Positions 1-11,780 of a DNA stretch of 64,000 nt are shown here, piece by piece; position 1 is the stretch's first letter; every line of letters begins with the position of its first letter. The notes under the pieces are model-generated. The model ran no database searches. It had not been told where the DNA came from and worked only from the letters and a program-made list of their open reading frames with translations. Both the position numbers and the translations under genes were made by a program. The stretch is from Lineus longissimus (lineage: Eukaryota > Nemertea > Pilidiophora > Heteronemertea > Lineidae): assembly GCF_910592395.1 (NCBI RefSeq), contig NC_088325.1, forward strand, positions 372,001-436,000. Reading direction: 5' to 3'.

Positions 1-1
1 T

Positions 2-127
2 TCAGCCATTTCTTCCAAGCTGGTGGACTTGGTCCAGGAGCGTCACAGCCTACGGGAAGAAGTGGACGTCCGACACATATTCATCGAAAAGTTACTTAAG
101 TTAAATCTTGCGTCGGAAATGGGTTGA
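2..127 (+). CDS. C-terminal end of a coiled-coil protein (partial last exon)
   Basis: An open frame runs from the window edge to a TGA at 125-127 and encodes about 41 residues, ending LNLASEMG. The peptide is charged and heptad-like (KLVDLVQERHSL, then VDVRHIFIEKLL), so it looks like the end of a coiled coil. No splice acceptor is visible inside the segment, so the exon probably begins outside the window. A long AT-rich stretch with a poly(A) hexamer at 2091 follows, which fits a last exon with a long 3' UTR. I do not recognise the family. The call rests on codon-like sequence and coiled-coil character only. Confidence 0.5.
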   Translation, partial: SAISSKLVDLVQERHSLREEVDVRHIFIEKLLKLNLASEMG

Positions 128-2110
128 TCGCAGGAACATTTGGGAGAATGCTGCTGCCCTCTATACTTAGGTCTGTCATCAATGGAAGATGCCTGGTCTC
201 GGAATTATTTTGATATTCGAATGCTGTGATAGTTTTTATTTTCGAACATATTCTGTATGATTTTTGGTAAATTATTTTTTCATGGCAACTTGATGAGGGA
301 CCACTATGGTGTGTCTACATGAGGTGCAGAGGTTCACTGGTTCAGGTTAGTACGGAATCTATCAATAGGTGGCAACTTAATCTTTAAGACTGAATCGTTG
401 TGAAAGCAATCACTGATTATATTAGGTTATGGGTTCAATTGTCAGAATGAAAGATTTATCTGTATTTCATGGCTGGCACTAAGATAAGACAAAGAAGAAG
501 AGGTCAGTGGCACCTGACAAGGGACCACAGACCTTGAATTAGCATGGCCCAGCAGCTTTTTCTTGCGTCAAAGACGCCATCTTTGATTTGTGTTTACGTC
601 ATTGGCATCAGTTTCAATTCTAACATCCGTCAGTGGACGCATCTTGACGTTACCTAGCAACAACCTGGGGGGTGTGACATTGTGACATCATCTATTTTTA
701 TCTGTGCACCGATCTGTTTAGAAAGAAAACTCTGGCCCAGTTGAATACTGTAAAGTCAAAACTCTTGCCCTTGGCCGGGTTGTATACTGTAAAATCAAAA
801 CAAACCAACATCTGACTGAAAGTGGTATTTGCAATAGCAAATCGCTATGATAGTATGGAATATCTATATAGATTTACAAGTGGTTTGCTCAAGGATATAT
901 TAGTGCCATCATTCTTCGGGCGAGCATTTTCTAGTCTTACAGCTGCGACATAGTTGTGACAAATCTTCAGATACATTTTGGTATCTCATATAGAAGAGTT
1001 TTAGATGTTATAGGTGTTACTTGTTCAATGAAACGTAGAAGTCTGTTCTGTTTTATAATCCCAGCTCCTCTTAAGGAAACTATTTGTAAAGATCTGAGTG
1101 TAACGATTGCTGTTACCCACTTTATTTTCACAAGCACTTCTTGCTTGTCCTCCCACCACTGCCAAACACATCACTCTCATTCTATGCAAGACGCTGCCAC
1201 TATAATGAGGCACAGATTTAGAATTGACAGAATGACATTTGGTCACTGACCACACCTGAATCACTTACACAACCAAGCATCCCCTCTGATTGGTGCATTG
1301 AGCGATGCTGTGTGTTATAAACTGTATGATACTTCCCGATTTATGATAAGTCTTGGTTAATTGAAGCTGTCACAACTATGATAAGACTAGCACATCTAGA
1401 GTCGCTAGTAGGTATGCTAGCTAGTGCAAGTTTCCAGTTACCAGGACTTATTGTCCTTGATATTGAGACCGAGTGGTCACTGATCTGATAAGAGGCGTTG
1501 TGTGAAATGAAGGGGTTAACAGCATTTGTGTTCTAGTGCATGTATGATGTACAACTAAGTATTAAAGAGTATTGCTTGATGTCAATCGTGATAAGAGTGT
1601 TCAATCATGTATTTTAATGGCATTTATACATGTTATGTGGCATTTCTCAAGAGATGTAGACCAACTCCAAGTTAGCAAGGTGCATTAGCTGTATCTTGAT
1701 ATTGAGCATGGCGCTATTCTTGCGGCCTGACAACGTGATCATAGGGTGTCTCTGTTTGTAGAAAATGGCCTGGATATCTGTGCACGGAGTGTGGATGAAG
1801 GTTTAATGACATCTGACTGCTGGTGCTGGCTGTCTTGTTGAAGACAGTGAGGGTGGAGCTGAATGTTGGTGGAGACCAGGGTGAAATGGCAGCCCCACTC
1901 AAGCGGTGTTTCCTGAGACATCCAATGCCAGCAGTCAGGTATCAACTTCTATTCTAAAACACCTAAAACTCAACATATTCTGTAGCAACCCAGGTGGTGA
2001 TGATTCTGACAGCGTAACCGCTGCAGCTAAAATGAGGCACTGTGTAATATACAAAGATACCACATTGTAACCAAGGTGTTTTAGAATGTCAATAAAAATG
2101 TAATTTAAGG
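128..2110 (+). other. Probable 3' UTR of the partial coiled-coil gene
   Basis: No reading frame of substance follows the TGA at 125-127. A canonical AATAAA lies at 2091-2096, so transcription could end near 2110. The UTR reading is inferred from position. Short open frames here, such as 956-1249, have no recognisable content. Confidence 0.35.
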
Positions 2111-2477
2111 ATGTTTTCGAATGTCGACTGTTTCAATCTTGTCTAATTCATTTCTCAGGTGTACATTCCATCATGTCTTGCATCGTTTGTGCGGACGGTT
2201 TAAAATCCTTGTGTTGTTGTTGTCGTTGTTATACCTGTTGTTGTCATAGTAACTAATGTTCTGATTGTAATCTAAGAGCAGTTTGCTACAGGGTGATGCA
2301 ATTTTAAAATTAAACCTCATTTTGAAAATGGGTGTTTAATTTTGAACTGCTAAATACATGTAGGTAAGTTTTTTTGTATTTTTGTTCACCCTGTAGAGTA
2401 TTCATACATGAATGCTGAAAATATATGGTGCCGGTGTTTGGCTCACCGTAAGGGGAGTCTATACGATAGCGCTGTGT

Positions 2478-2478
<1 letters not shown>

Positions 2479-2550
<72 letters not shown>
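2479..2550. repeat. (TCG)24 trinucleotide microsatellite
   Basis: About 24 uninterrupted TCG units, CpG-rich in an AT-rich neighbourhood. The tract ends a few bases before the first unit of the 302-bp array, so the two tandem structures abut. Confidence 0.95.
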
Positions 2551-2554
2551 ATCC

Positions 2555-3975
2555 TAACAGTGGCACGTTTCTTAACTGCTAGGGCTATGAACTTGAAACT
2601 TTGTACACAGAATGCCCTAGGTCAGCTGACCTCTGACACTGATTTTCGGTCCGATCTGATTCTCTGTTTGGCCACCAGGGGGCCAAATGTCGATATCTAA
2701 AAAGTGTGATATCTCGCTTATTAGTGACTTGTTTTCGATAAAACTTTTGTTGTAGGTACTCATAGCAAATATACATTTTATATTATACGGGTTTTTAATT
2801 TGACCTTGTTTTCAAGGTCACAGAGGTCATATGGCGTAAATCGGCCATTAGAGTGTAAACTATGGCACGTTTCTTAACCACTAAAGCTATGAACTTGAAA
2901 CTTAGTACATATAACCCCCTATATCACATAGCCTCTGGTGCTGAATTTTGGTTTGATCTGATTCTCCACTTTGCCACCAGGGGGCCAAAAGTGGATATCT
3001 AAAAAGTGTGATATCTCGCTTATAAGTGACTTGTTTTCGATAAAATTTTTATGGTAGGTACTCTTAGGAAGAATACATCACATATCTTACGGGTTTTCAA
3101 TTTGACCTACTTTTCAAGGTCACAGAGGTCATATGGCGTAAATTGGCCGTTAGAGTGTAAACTATGGCACGTTTCTTAACCACTAAAGCTATGAACTTGA
3201 AACTTGGTACATATAACCCCCTATATCACATAGCCTCTGGTGCTGAATTTCAGTTTGATCTGATTCTCAACTTTGCCACCAGGGGGCCAAAAGTGGATAT
3301 CTGAAAAGTGTGATATCTCGCTTATAAGTGACTTGTTTTCGATAAAATTTTTATGGTAGGTACTCTTAGGAAGAATACATCACATGTCTTACGGGTTTTC
3401 AATTTGACCTACTTTTCAAGGTCACAGAGGTCATATGGCGTAAATTGGCCGTTAGAGTGTAAACTATGGCACGTTTCTTAACCAGTAAAGCTATGAACTT
3501 GAAACTTGGTGCATATAACCCCCTACATCAGATAACCTTTGATGCCGAATTTTGGCCTGATCTGATTCTTTATTCGGCCACCAGGGGGCCATAATGGAAA
3601 AAGGAAGAAGTGCAATATCTTGCTTATTTGAGTGAATTGTTTTCGATAAAATTTTTATGGCAGGGACTTCTAGCAAGGATACACCACATGTCCTACGATT
3701 TTTGGATTTGACCTACTTTTCTAGGTCACAGAGGTCAAATGGCGTAAATTGGCCATTAGAGTGTAACTATGGCACGTTTCTTAACTGCTGAAGCTATGAA
3801 CTTGAAAGTTGGTACATGTAACCCCCTACATCAGATAATCTCTGACACCGAATTTTGGCCTGATCTGATTCTTGATTTGGCCACCAGGGAGTCAAAACTG
3901 AAAAAGTAGGACATGCAATATCTCGCTTATTAATGACTTTTTTTCGATGAATTTTTTATTGCAGGGACTCTTAGC
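2555..3975. repeat. 302-bp tandem repeat, five units, each with a CTCF-like core
   Basis: The anchor TGGCACGTTTCTTAAC recurs at 2561, 2863, 3165, 3467 and 3770, giving spacings of 302, 302, 302 and 303. Units share a GAACTTGAAACTTGG-type block, a GATATCTCGCTTAT block and a CAAGGTCACAGAGGTCA block. The last unit is incomplete and ends near 3975. Each unit carries CCACCAGGGGGC or a close variant at about 2672, 2974, 3276, 3578 and 3881. The last has decayed to CCACCAGGGAGT. That string is the core of the known CTCF consensus; function is inferred. No coding potential. Confidence 0.9.
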
Positions 3976-5488
3976 AATCACACGATATTGATCTTGTTGA
4001 TGTCATAGACAATTATTGGTTGGATCATAAACTTATATATACTGCCCTGTCTTATTACTTGACATCAATACACATCTAAAAAAAGTCTTCATGCCTGATT
4101 GTGTTCACCATATTCACCTCTAAACTAAGCATGATCCTGCCTACTAAAAGATGTATACGGTGAGCACAATGGCCCCTGGCCGTTTCATTTAAGTGTCATT
4201 TTCAGTTCAGAATTTTATTAGAAATCAATCGTTTTGCCAGCTGTTTTATTAGAAATCAATCTTAAGTTCACCTGTTATTATTGAATATGTTGATATTTTT
4301 TGCTATTCATTCGAATGCATTAGTTCTCTTAGCAAAATATGTCGGCACGTTTTGACATCATAATTTGCTCAATTTGTTTTATTTTCCATGAAAATAACTT
4401 GTTGAAGTCTGCATGCTCTTATTAAAGGCATAGTACTCTATAATTAGAGTGACCCCACTTAGTTACAGTTCACGTGCCTAATGTACATTCATATTACCCA
4501 ACTTTGGACGGTGTATCAATATGATGTTTAATTGATAAGATTTTGATTTATGTGCAACTATGAAATTTGGTTATTAGATGAATATAGATTTTGGGGAAGA
4601 CTACATTTATATAACTATATCGTATAAACATGTATTCACAGATAACATATTTAGTGTTTTAGTCTTCTGAGTATTTTTTCGTGGGGAACATTGTAATCTA
4701 TTAAAAGGGTTAATGCGGCCAGTATGAGTAAAATCAGTTTAAGTAACTATCAATAGCTATCTATATTACATTGTAAACATTAGTAATCAAACTTATTGTT
4801 ATACGAGAATGTCAGCGAGACAATGACATTAATCTTCTTAGTTTTTTACCGCCAAAACTACCTTGTTGATGTAACCTCGTTCCCATGGGTTTGATTTTAG
4901 AAATCAACTGATCAGGTAAGACTGGGTGGCTGTGTATGAGGTCACATGCCTGCTTTGTGGTTAACAGAGTCTAGCTCGGAATCTTTCCACCAATCTGGCA
5001 CAACAACTGAATCCTGAAAATATGGTCAAAAACATTGGTGATATGATTAAAGCCCTGGGGATGAGGTTACATGTATGTGGATACACTGCTCAACCTGTGC
5101 CTAGGTATTGAATATTTCTGTACTTGTTTGTAATGGTTTTTTACCAGGTTGACTCTTGTATTGCCAAATAGATCTGGAATATTTTTTCGTTTTTTCAAAA
5201 ACTATTTTCGTCTATCCTTGGAAAGATGGCGCACCTGCAGTTTATTTTCTGAGCGGATGCTGCATTTTGCCAAGGATGGGTATATTGCATTTAGATTGGA
5301 TGGTTGGTGGATTCATGTTGGATTAGTTCAGCGTCTGCTAGTTTCTGGTTTAATGAGACGGTAGATCATGCCGGTCAGTTTGTGCGACGGCAAAATGCTG
5401 CTGTAGGTCTCAGACTCCTACATTACAAGTCCAGGCTCCAAGCATCTCATTATCCTGAGCTACGAGTCTCTTGAGTGTCTAGGAGAAA
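3976..5488. other. Non-coding AT-rich intergenic sequence
   Basis: No supported gene. The longest frame (5149-5364) encodes a composition-driven peptide with no recognisable domain. Confidence 0.4.
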
Positions 5489-5638
5489 CCAGCTCCCTTG
5501 TTTTGAAGACCAGGGAGTGGGGGTACCGGTTGTGGTCTGCCACATCTTGCTGGGACCGACAAGCCAGCTCCCTTGTTTTGAAGACCAGGGAGTGGGGGTA
5601 CCGGTTGTGGTCTGCCACATCTTGCTGGGACCACCAAG
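5489..5638. repeat. 75-bp tandem duplication
   Basis: Two nearly identical 75-bp units, 5489-5563 and 5564-5638, each beginning CCAGCTCCCTTGTTTTGAAG. Small open frames on both strands come from the duplication. Confidence 0.9.
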
Positions 5639-5764
5639 CCAATCATCGACCCATGAGTAGCTCACTGAAGCTCAGTTTTCTTTTGTAAAAACATTCCGGG
5701 TTGTGGTCTAAATATCTAATTTATAGATGTAAATAAACTTGGATGATAAATACTATTGTATAAA

Positions 5765-5775
5765 TTTATTTTATT
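5765..5775 (-). promoter_or_regulatory. Overlapping poly(A) signals for the B-box gene
   Basis: On the minus strand two AATAAA hexamers overlap about 530 bases beyond the stop codon of the B-box gene. This predicts a 3' UTR of roughly 550 bases. There is no other gene between 5639 and 6304. Confidence 0.45.
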
Positions 5776-6304
5776 TTGAGAATCATGTGAATACCGTACA
5801 TTTGATTTTGTCTTTGGACTTGTAGCCCTTTAATAACTTGATTTCTTGAGTGACCCATCCATTCACACTTCTGGTTAATGTTCATTTGCTGCAGTTTGCA
5901 GGTTGTGTTCTGGTCTCCTGTCATATCCAGTTTTCATGACAGTTTATTGCAAGAATGAAAATTGAAAGGTTGGAAATACTCTAGTTTTACTGATATAAGA
6001 CTCTTTCTGAATATTTAAGTCGAGCCTCAAAGTGAACTCATCGTCATTCGATGCCGTTCAATTTGGATAGACAATTGGGTGGCGACACCAAGCAGTCTGA
6101 TTGTCATGACGTCATATTCAGCTTGACGTTGTTGTTGACCTTGTCATGAGTAATAAAGCAGTCTTAGAGCAGTGAAACTTGAGTATCAATGGTTTTATAT
6201 TGTAGTCAGTAATCTGTAACGGCAGAAATGTTTGCCTGCCGTTTTTGAGATTGCAGATAATCGTGTTTGATCTGGGCTCATCTTGTAGGCCTATGACGTA
6301 TTAT

Positions 6305-8272
6305 CTAATTTTTAATAGAACGCAAAACGCCACTTGGCGAGGGTAACTTTGACAGGGGGTAATTCTTAACCAGTTGTTTACATCCTCCTAGAATGTGTCC
6401 CTTTTTTGTGACGGTGAACTCGGACGGGCAGACGTCCATGCCCGGGTCACCTTCTCGGGCAGCCGTCCGAAGGAGCTGCCCGTTGGCGGAAATCTCAACG
6501 ATTCGTTTTGAATTCTCGTCGTAAGCTAAGAACCTGTCGCCCTCCTTTGTAACACAAACACGACGACAGGCCAACACCCCACCGTCAAATTCCCCCTCGA
6601 TGGTTTGCAGTTCTTTAAAATCATGATTCAGGAGATGGAATTTCCCCTCCTTGTCGCAGGTGCCCACGTTGCCATTTCGGGCCACGGCTAACGAAATCGG
6701 TGAATGGCGTAGCTTCTTGATATCCGAGCGTTTCAATTGGTCGCTCCGGTTGAACACGTACACCCTCCGGTTCGAACCTACGTATAATTTCTTCCCCGAT
6801 ATGCACAGGCACTTTGGGTCATCGACTTCCAGCTTCCAAAGGCCCTGACCATCTGTGTTGAAACCAATGAGGCAGTTCTCGCGCACGTCTGACACAATCA
6901 TTGCTGACCTTTGACCCGGGTTGTGACAAATGGCCTCAGGGCCTTGCAGTTTGAATTCACCGTCCCCGGTAAACATCTTCATCTTGGTCTCCCTTCCCGC
7001 CAGCGTCACATGGGACGGATGCGGGAAACATTTGATGCCTCGGTTTGCGCGATCGATGACACCGACTAACTTATCATCATCAATGAGCGCTATCGAGGCC
7101 ATACTGCTCGGGAACTGATCACTTGGTATATTGCAACAGATTTGGGTCACCTTGGACACCTCCCCTAAAAGAACAGGGGTCATCTCAAGATACTTCAAGA
7201 CCTTTTCATTCTTCTTAAACGCGATAGTCCGCAGGTCCCAACGCGGGGCTTTTGTATTCCCTGCAATATTTCTCAGAGTATTAGGAAACTCTGGATCAGA
7301 TAAGTCTGAGAATAGCATCCAGACGTCCTCAACCTGTAGCTTGTCACATTGGAAGTCTGTAAAGCCTTGATACATCTCCTTCAACTTGATCTCAAAGTCT
7401 TTCAGTTTCTTATCCGTCTCTTCCATGATCTCTTTATACTCCTGTTCTGTTGTTTCAATCTCTGTGACCAGTTTCTGATGCTCCTGATTAATGAGATCAT
7501 GCAATCGTTTCGCCCACTGGTTTACCTCGGCTTTCACTGCTGCAGTCGATTCTAATTTTAGTGTCTTTTCAAAATCGAGCTCCGCATGCCTGCTCAATGT
7601 CTTTCCTAACTGTTCCTTGATGCTGCGGCCGTTGTTTGCTATAAACATCCTCATATGCCCGACTGATTTCCTGACATCGATCAGTTCACCATGTTCGTGT
7701 TTGTCCGCACAGTCATTGCAAAGGACCACAGAGCATTCCTCGTTACAGCAGAGGAACGCGGCTGATGGAGACTCACATTTTGAGCAGCTGTGTTGGTCGA
7801 CAATATCTTGGCAGTATGAGGTGAGTGGAGGCACCAGGCTGGTGTAAGTGCCGCTGCATTCCTAGGATGAAAGTTTTGGACATAGATTTAGTCTAATCAG
7901 TAACATAGTGGTCAGCGTGCCCACCTTATAATAAGGGTTGAGTCCTCTCGAAAAGCAGAATTGAAAACACCCTAAAAGAAGCAATTTCAACCCAAAATTA
8001 AGCTTTGTGACATCCAGACATAGGGACAACCTTGTCCCACTGTTCCACAGAGCACGGGATGTATTGTCACAACCGAAAACAAATTTTGTCCCTTTTTGCC
8101 AAGCACAACCTTATTCCAGAGCTCATCCATCTTTCACCCAGTGAATGTGCAAAATGGGCATGTGAACTACACACCATACTACTCAACCTTTAAGACAAAT
8201 GTTAAGGTGTCCTTGAGATGATGTCATCAATGATTTGATAGGCCTTACCTCATCACCAATGTCATCCGCCAT
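6305..8272 (-). CDS. B-box zinc finger / coiled-coil protein (TRIM-like, no RING)
   Basis: Two coding exons, 8249-8272 and 6305-7861, join in phase 0 to give about 526 residues starting MADDIGDE. The donor is GAG|gtaagg and the acceptor tcctag|GAATGC. The start ATG at 8272 has G at -3 and +4. An acceptor at 8327-8332 opens this exon, so an upstream exon exists and coding might extend further. Residues ~32-65 form a B-box with Cys/His ligands C34, C37, C46/C47, C51, C56, C59, H63 and H65. A Lys/Glu-rich coiled coil spans ~75-190. The remaining ~330 residues have short beta-rich repeats (LIGFNTDGQGLW, KKLYVGSNRRVYVF), which suggests a propeller. No RING is visible before the B-box, so E3 ligase activity cannot be claimed. 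Invertebrate genomes hold many such B-box proteins; the specific role is unknown. Confidence 0.85.
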
Positions 8273-8332
8273 CCCGTATTTCGTCTTCTCCAAGACAAAT
8301 GTCTTCAAACTCCTCTTGTCCTTGGTCTGCAG

Positions 8333-8892
8333 AGCTCGAGGACAAGGTCACTCCACTACGTCCGAGTGTCTCTTCTCCTTAGCTTACTTTGTCCACAATT
8401 AGATCTATCGATTTTGGTGTTTTCAAGCCTTATAATGGGGACAAATCAATACCCTAATAAGGTGTCCCCAATGTTTTCTAGTTCCTCCATCTAGGTCGAA
8501 TCAGATAAACGAAATAACAGTGTTAGATTTGTCAAACCAATGGTATGTGGAGAGCCTGAGCAAGTTGAGACACGCCTTGTTGAATCAATTTCACCGCAGT
8601 GAGATTGCAGTTCTACCAGAGGTTAAAGGGACCAGCTGTTGTATGACATTTGACAGAGTGTTTGCTAGATGTTATGCACATCGTCTGTCACCTCTAAATG
8701 CAAATGTCCTCTACTGTCTTCTGTCACCTCCAAACAAGTTATCACTAAACATCTTCTGTCACCTCTGAATACGAATGCCAATGCTTTCTGTCACCTAACA
8801 ACGTCCAATGCCATCTCCATACACCTTTTGTCGCATCTGAATGTGAATGTCATCTGCTGTCACCTCTAGCCAATGTTTTCATAGATTACTTG
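8333..8892. other. Upstream flank of the B-box gene, with inverted copies of the minisatellite
   Basis: No gene seen. From about 8685 to 8875 the text reads TCTGTCACCTC... with intervening AATGTCCTCTACTGTC. This is the reverse complement of the 70/71-bp minisatellite unit that starts at 8893 in the other orientation. The orientation switches abruptly near 8880. Confidence 0.7.
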
Positions 8893-9935
8893 AGATGTTG
8901 GGAGGTGACAGAAAACGGTAGCGAGGACAGTAGACATTCGCATTTAGGGGCGACAGGAGACGTTCTGTGATGGCTTGAGATGTTGGGAGGTGACAGAAGA
9001 CGGGACAGGACATTCAGAGGCGACAGAAGACTTTCTGTGATGGCTTGAGACGTTGGGAGGTGACAGAAGACGGGACAGGACATTCAGAGGCGACAGGAGA
9101 CATTTGGTGACGGCTTGAGATGTTGGGAGGTGACAGAAGACGGGACAGGACATTCAGAGGCGACAGAAGACATTTGGTGATGGCTTGAGATGTTGGGAGG
9201 TGACAGAAGACGGGACAGGACATTCAGAGGCGACAGGAGACATTTGGTGACGGCTTGAGATGTTGGGAGGTGACAGAAGACGGGACAGGACATTCAGAGG
9301 CGACAGAAGACATTTGGTGATGGCTTGAGATGTTGGGAGGTGACAGAAGACGGGACAGGACATTCAGAGGCGACAGGAGACTTTCTGTGATGGCTTGAGA
9401 CGTTGGGAGGTGACAGGAGACGGGACAGGACATTAAGAGGCGACAGGAGACTTTCTGTGATGGCTTGAGACGTTGGGAGGTGACAGGAGAAGGCAGTCGA
9501 CAGAAGACAGTGGAGGACACTAGCATTCAGGGGTGATAGAAGACGTCCAGGGATGGTTTGAGATGTTGGGAGGTGACAGAAGACAGTGGAGGACACTCGC
9601 ATCCACATGTGAGAGAAGACATTCAGAGATGACTTGTGATGTTAGGAAGTGAGAAAAGACAGTCACTTGCATTAAGAGGCGACAGAGACAGAAGACGTTC
9701 TGTGATGACTTGAGATGGTAGGAGGTGACAGAAGACAGTAGACAGTAGTCATCATTCACAGACACAGGACGTTCAGGTGTGACTTGATGTGTAGGGAGGT
9801 GACAGAAGGTGGCAGAGGACATTTGCATTTACAGGCGAGAGAAGCCATACACCTTATGACCAGCTTGAGATGTTAGGAGGTGACAGAAGACGGTAGAGGA
9901 CATTCAGGCAGGCTGGAGATGTTCTGTGTCCACCA
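8893..9935. repeat. 70-bp minisatellite, left block
   Basis: From 8893 to about 9490 there are roughly eight 70-bp units. Each contains TTGGGAGGTGACAGAAGACG, then GGACAGGACATTCAGAGGCG, then a variable TTTCTGTGATGGCTTGAGA or ATTTGGTGATGGC segment. From 9490 to 9935 the units are diverged and irregular. The many open frames on the minus strand are by-products of a stop-poor unit. Confidence 0.93.
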
Positions 9936-9939
9936 GCTG

Positions 9940-11352
9940 GAGGAGGATGCTGCGTCACTCAATACAGCATTTCTTGACAGACAGTATAGTAGAGACCACC
10001 AGCCCAGATGGGGTTAATATCATCATAAAAGTGAAACATTCTCCCAAACGATGAAAATTCCGAGAAAAAAAAATATTCCCACGGTCCAAGCCAAACGGGT
10101 CGCAAGGGTTAATATACAACCTTGTACCCAGGATCAAAAAATAATTATTGTATGTGTAATGTATGAAGAAATTTTTAACTTTTTCCTAGGAACAAGGTTT
10201 CCATTAACCCTCTCATCCCGTTTGGCTCTGACCGTGGGAACATTTTGTTTTTGCAAATTTTCTCCCTTATGAAATGGATACACCCTTTCTCTCTTAAAAT
10301 TAACCCCCTCTGTGTGGAATCGTTGTCTATCAATTGTACTTTAAAAGTACGTTCCTTTGTCACATCTTTATGGATGAAGAATGTCCTGCTTCTAATTAAG
10401 GAGGAGGATGCTGCATCACTCAATACAGCACTTCTTGACAGACAGTATAGTAGAGACCACCAGCCCAGATGGGGTTAATATCATCATAACAGTGAAACAT
10501 TCTCCCAAACGATGAAAATTCCGAGAAAAAAAAATATTCCCACGGTCCAAGCCAAACGGGTCGCAAGGGTTAATATACAACCTTGTACCCAGGATCAAAA
10601 AATTATTATTGTAGGTGTAATGTATGAAGAAATTTTTAACTTTTTCCTAGGAACAAGGTTTCCATTAACCCTCTCATCCCGTTTGGCTTTGACCGTGGGA
10701 ACATTTTGTTTTTGCAAATTTTCTCCCTTATGAAATAGATACACCCTTTCTCTCTCAAAATTAACCCCCTCTGTGTGGAATCGTTGTCTATCAATTGTAC
10801 TTTAAAAGCACGTTCCTTTGTCACATCTTTGGAGCACAGAAGCAAATGGAGGCAGAATGTCCTGCTTCTAATTAAGGAGGAGGCTGCTGCATCACTCAAT
10901 ACAGCACTTCTTGACAGACAGTATAGTAGAGACCACCAGCCCAGATGGGGTTAATATCATCATTACAGTGAAACATTCTCCCAAACGATGAAAATTCCGA
11001 GAAAAAAAAATATTCCCACGGTCCAAGCCAAACGGGTCGCAAGGGTTAATATACAACCTTGTACCCAGGATCAAAAAATTATTATTGTATGTGTAATGCA
11101 TGAAGAAATTTTTAACTTTTTCCTAGGAACAAGGTTTCCATTAACCCTCTCATCCCGTTTGGCTCTGACCGTGGGAACATTTTGTTTTTGCAAATTTTCT
11201 CCCTTATGAAATAGATACACCCTTTCTCTCTCAAAATTAACCCCCTCTGTGTGGAATCGTTGTCTATCAATTGTACTTTAAAAGTACGTTCCTTTGTCAC
11301 ATCTTTATGGATGAAGAATGTCCTGCTTCTAATTAAGGAGGAGGATGCTGCA
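9940..11352. repeat. Three 461-476-bp tandem units with an internal foldback palindrome
   Basis: Units begin GAGGAGGATGCTGC at 9940, 10401, 10877 and (partial) 11338, giving lengths of 461, 476 and 461. The middle unit is longer because of a short insertion near 10831-10856. Each unit holds an imperfect inverted repeat: in unit 1 the arms are 10077-10125 and 10192-10239, both outlined by TCCCACGGTC / GACCGTGGGA and by GCCAAACGGG / CCCGTTTGGC. This looks like a foldback or MITE that landed in the minisatellite and was then triplicated with its flank. No protein coding is supported. Confidence 0.9.
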
Positions 11353-11780
11353 TTGAGAAGGGATCACCGATGAACAGAACACACACATGACAGTTCAGAC
11401 AGCTTGTTTTTGTCTTTATTTTTAACAAATACAGCAGAATTGCCTACAGAATTACATAAGAGCTAATTAAGAATGTCTCAATGGTCAAATTGGGCCTGTC
11501 TTCAAAATACAACTGGTACACGACAGACAGGTTGTGCCAGACACATCACAGGTACAAGAAGGCCTCTTGAGTTGTCTCCAGGTCAGGTTGTGCCTGTCGT
11601 CAAGACAGACACGCACAACCTGAAAGACAGGCTTGCCCATTCAAAACAGTTTCTCCGTTTTCATCAACCACAATAAGGAGGTGACATAATATAGCAGAGG
11701 ACATTAAGGACAACAGGATAAGTTTTAGGGCCTTGAAATGCTGGACAGTAACATTACAAAGTAGAGGAGAGGCCATACTC
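11353..11780. other. Unique spacer between repeat blocks
   Basis: Not repetitive. Holds a short GACAGAC / GGTTGTGCCTGTC-rich segment at 11500-11640, and no supported gene. Confidence 0.4.

Noticed and set aside
5475-5665. Overlapping small frames on both strands at the 75-bp duplication
   Set aside because: 75 is divisible by three, so any stop-free frame repeats. There is no other sign of coding.
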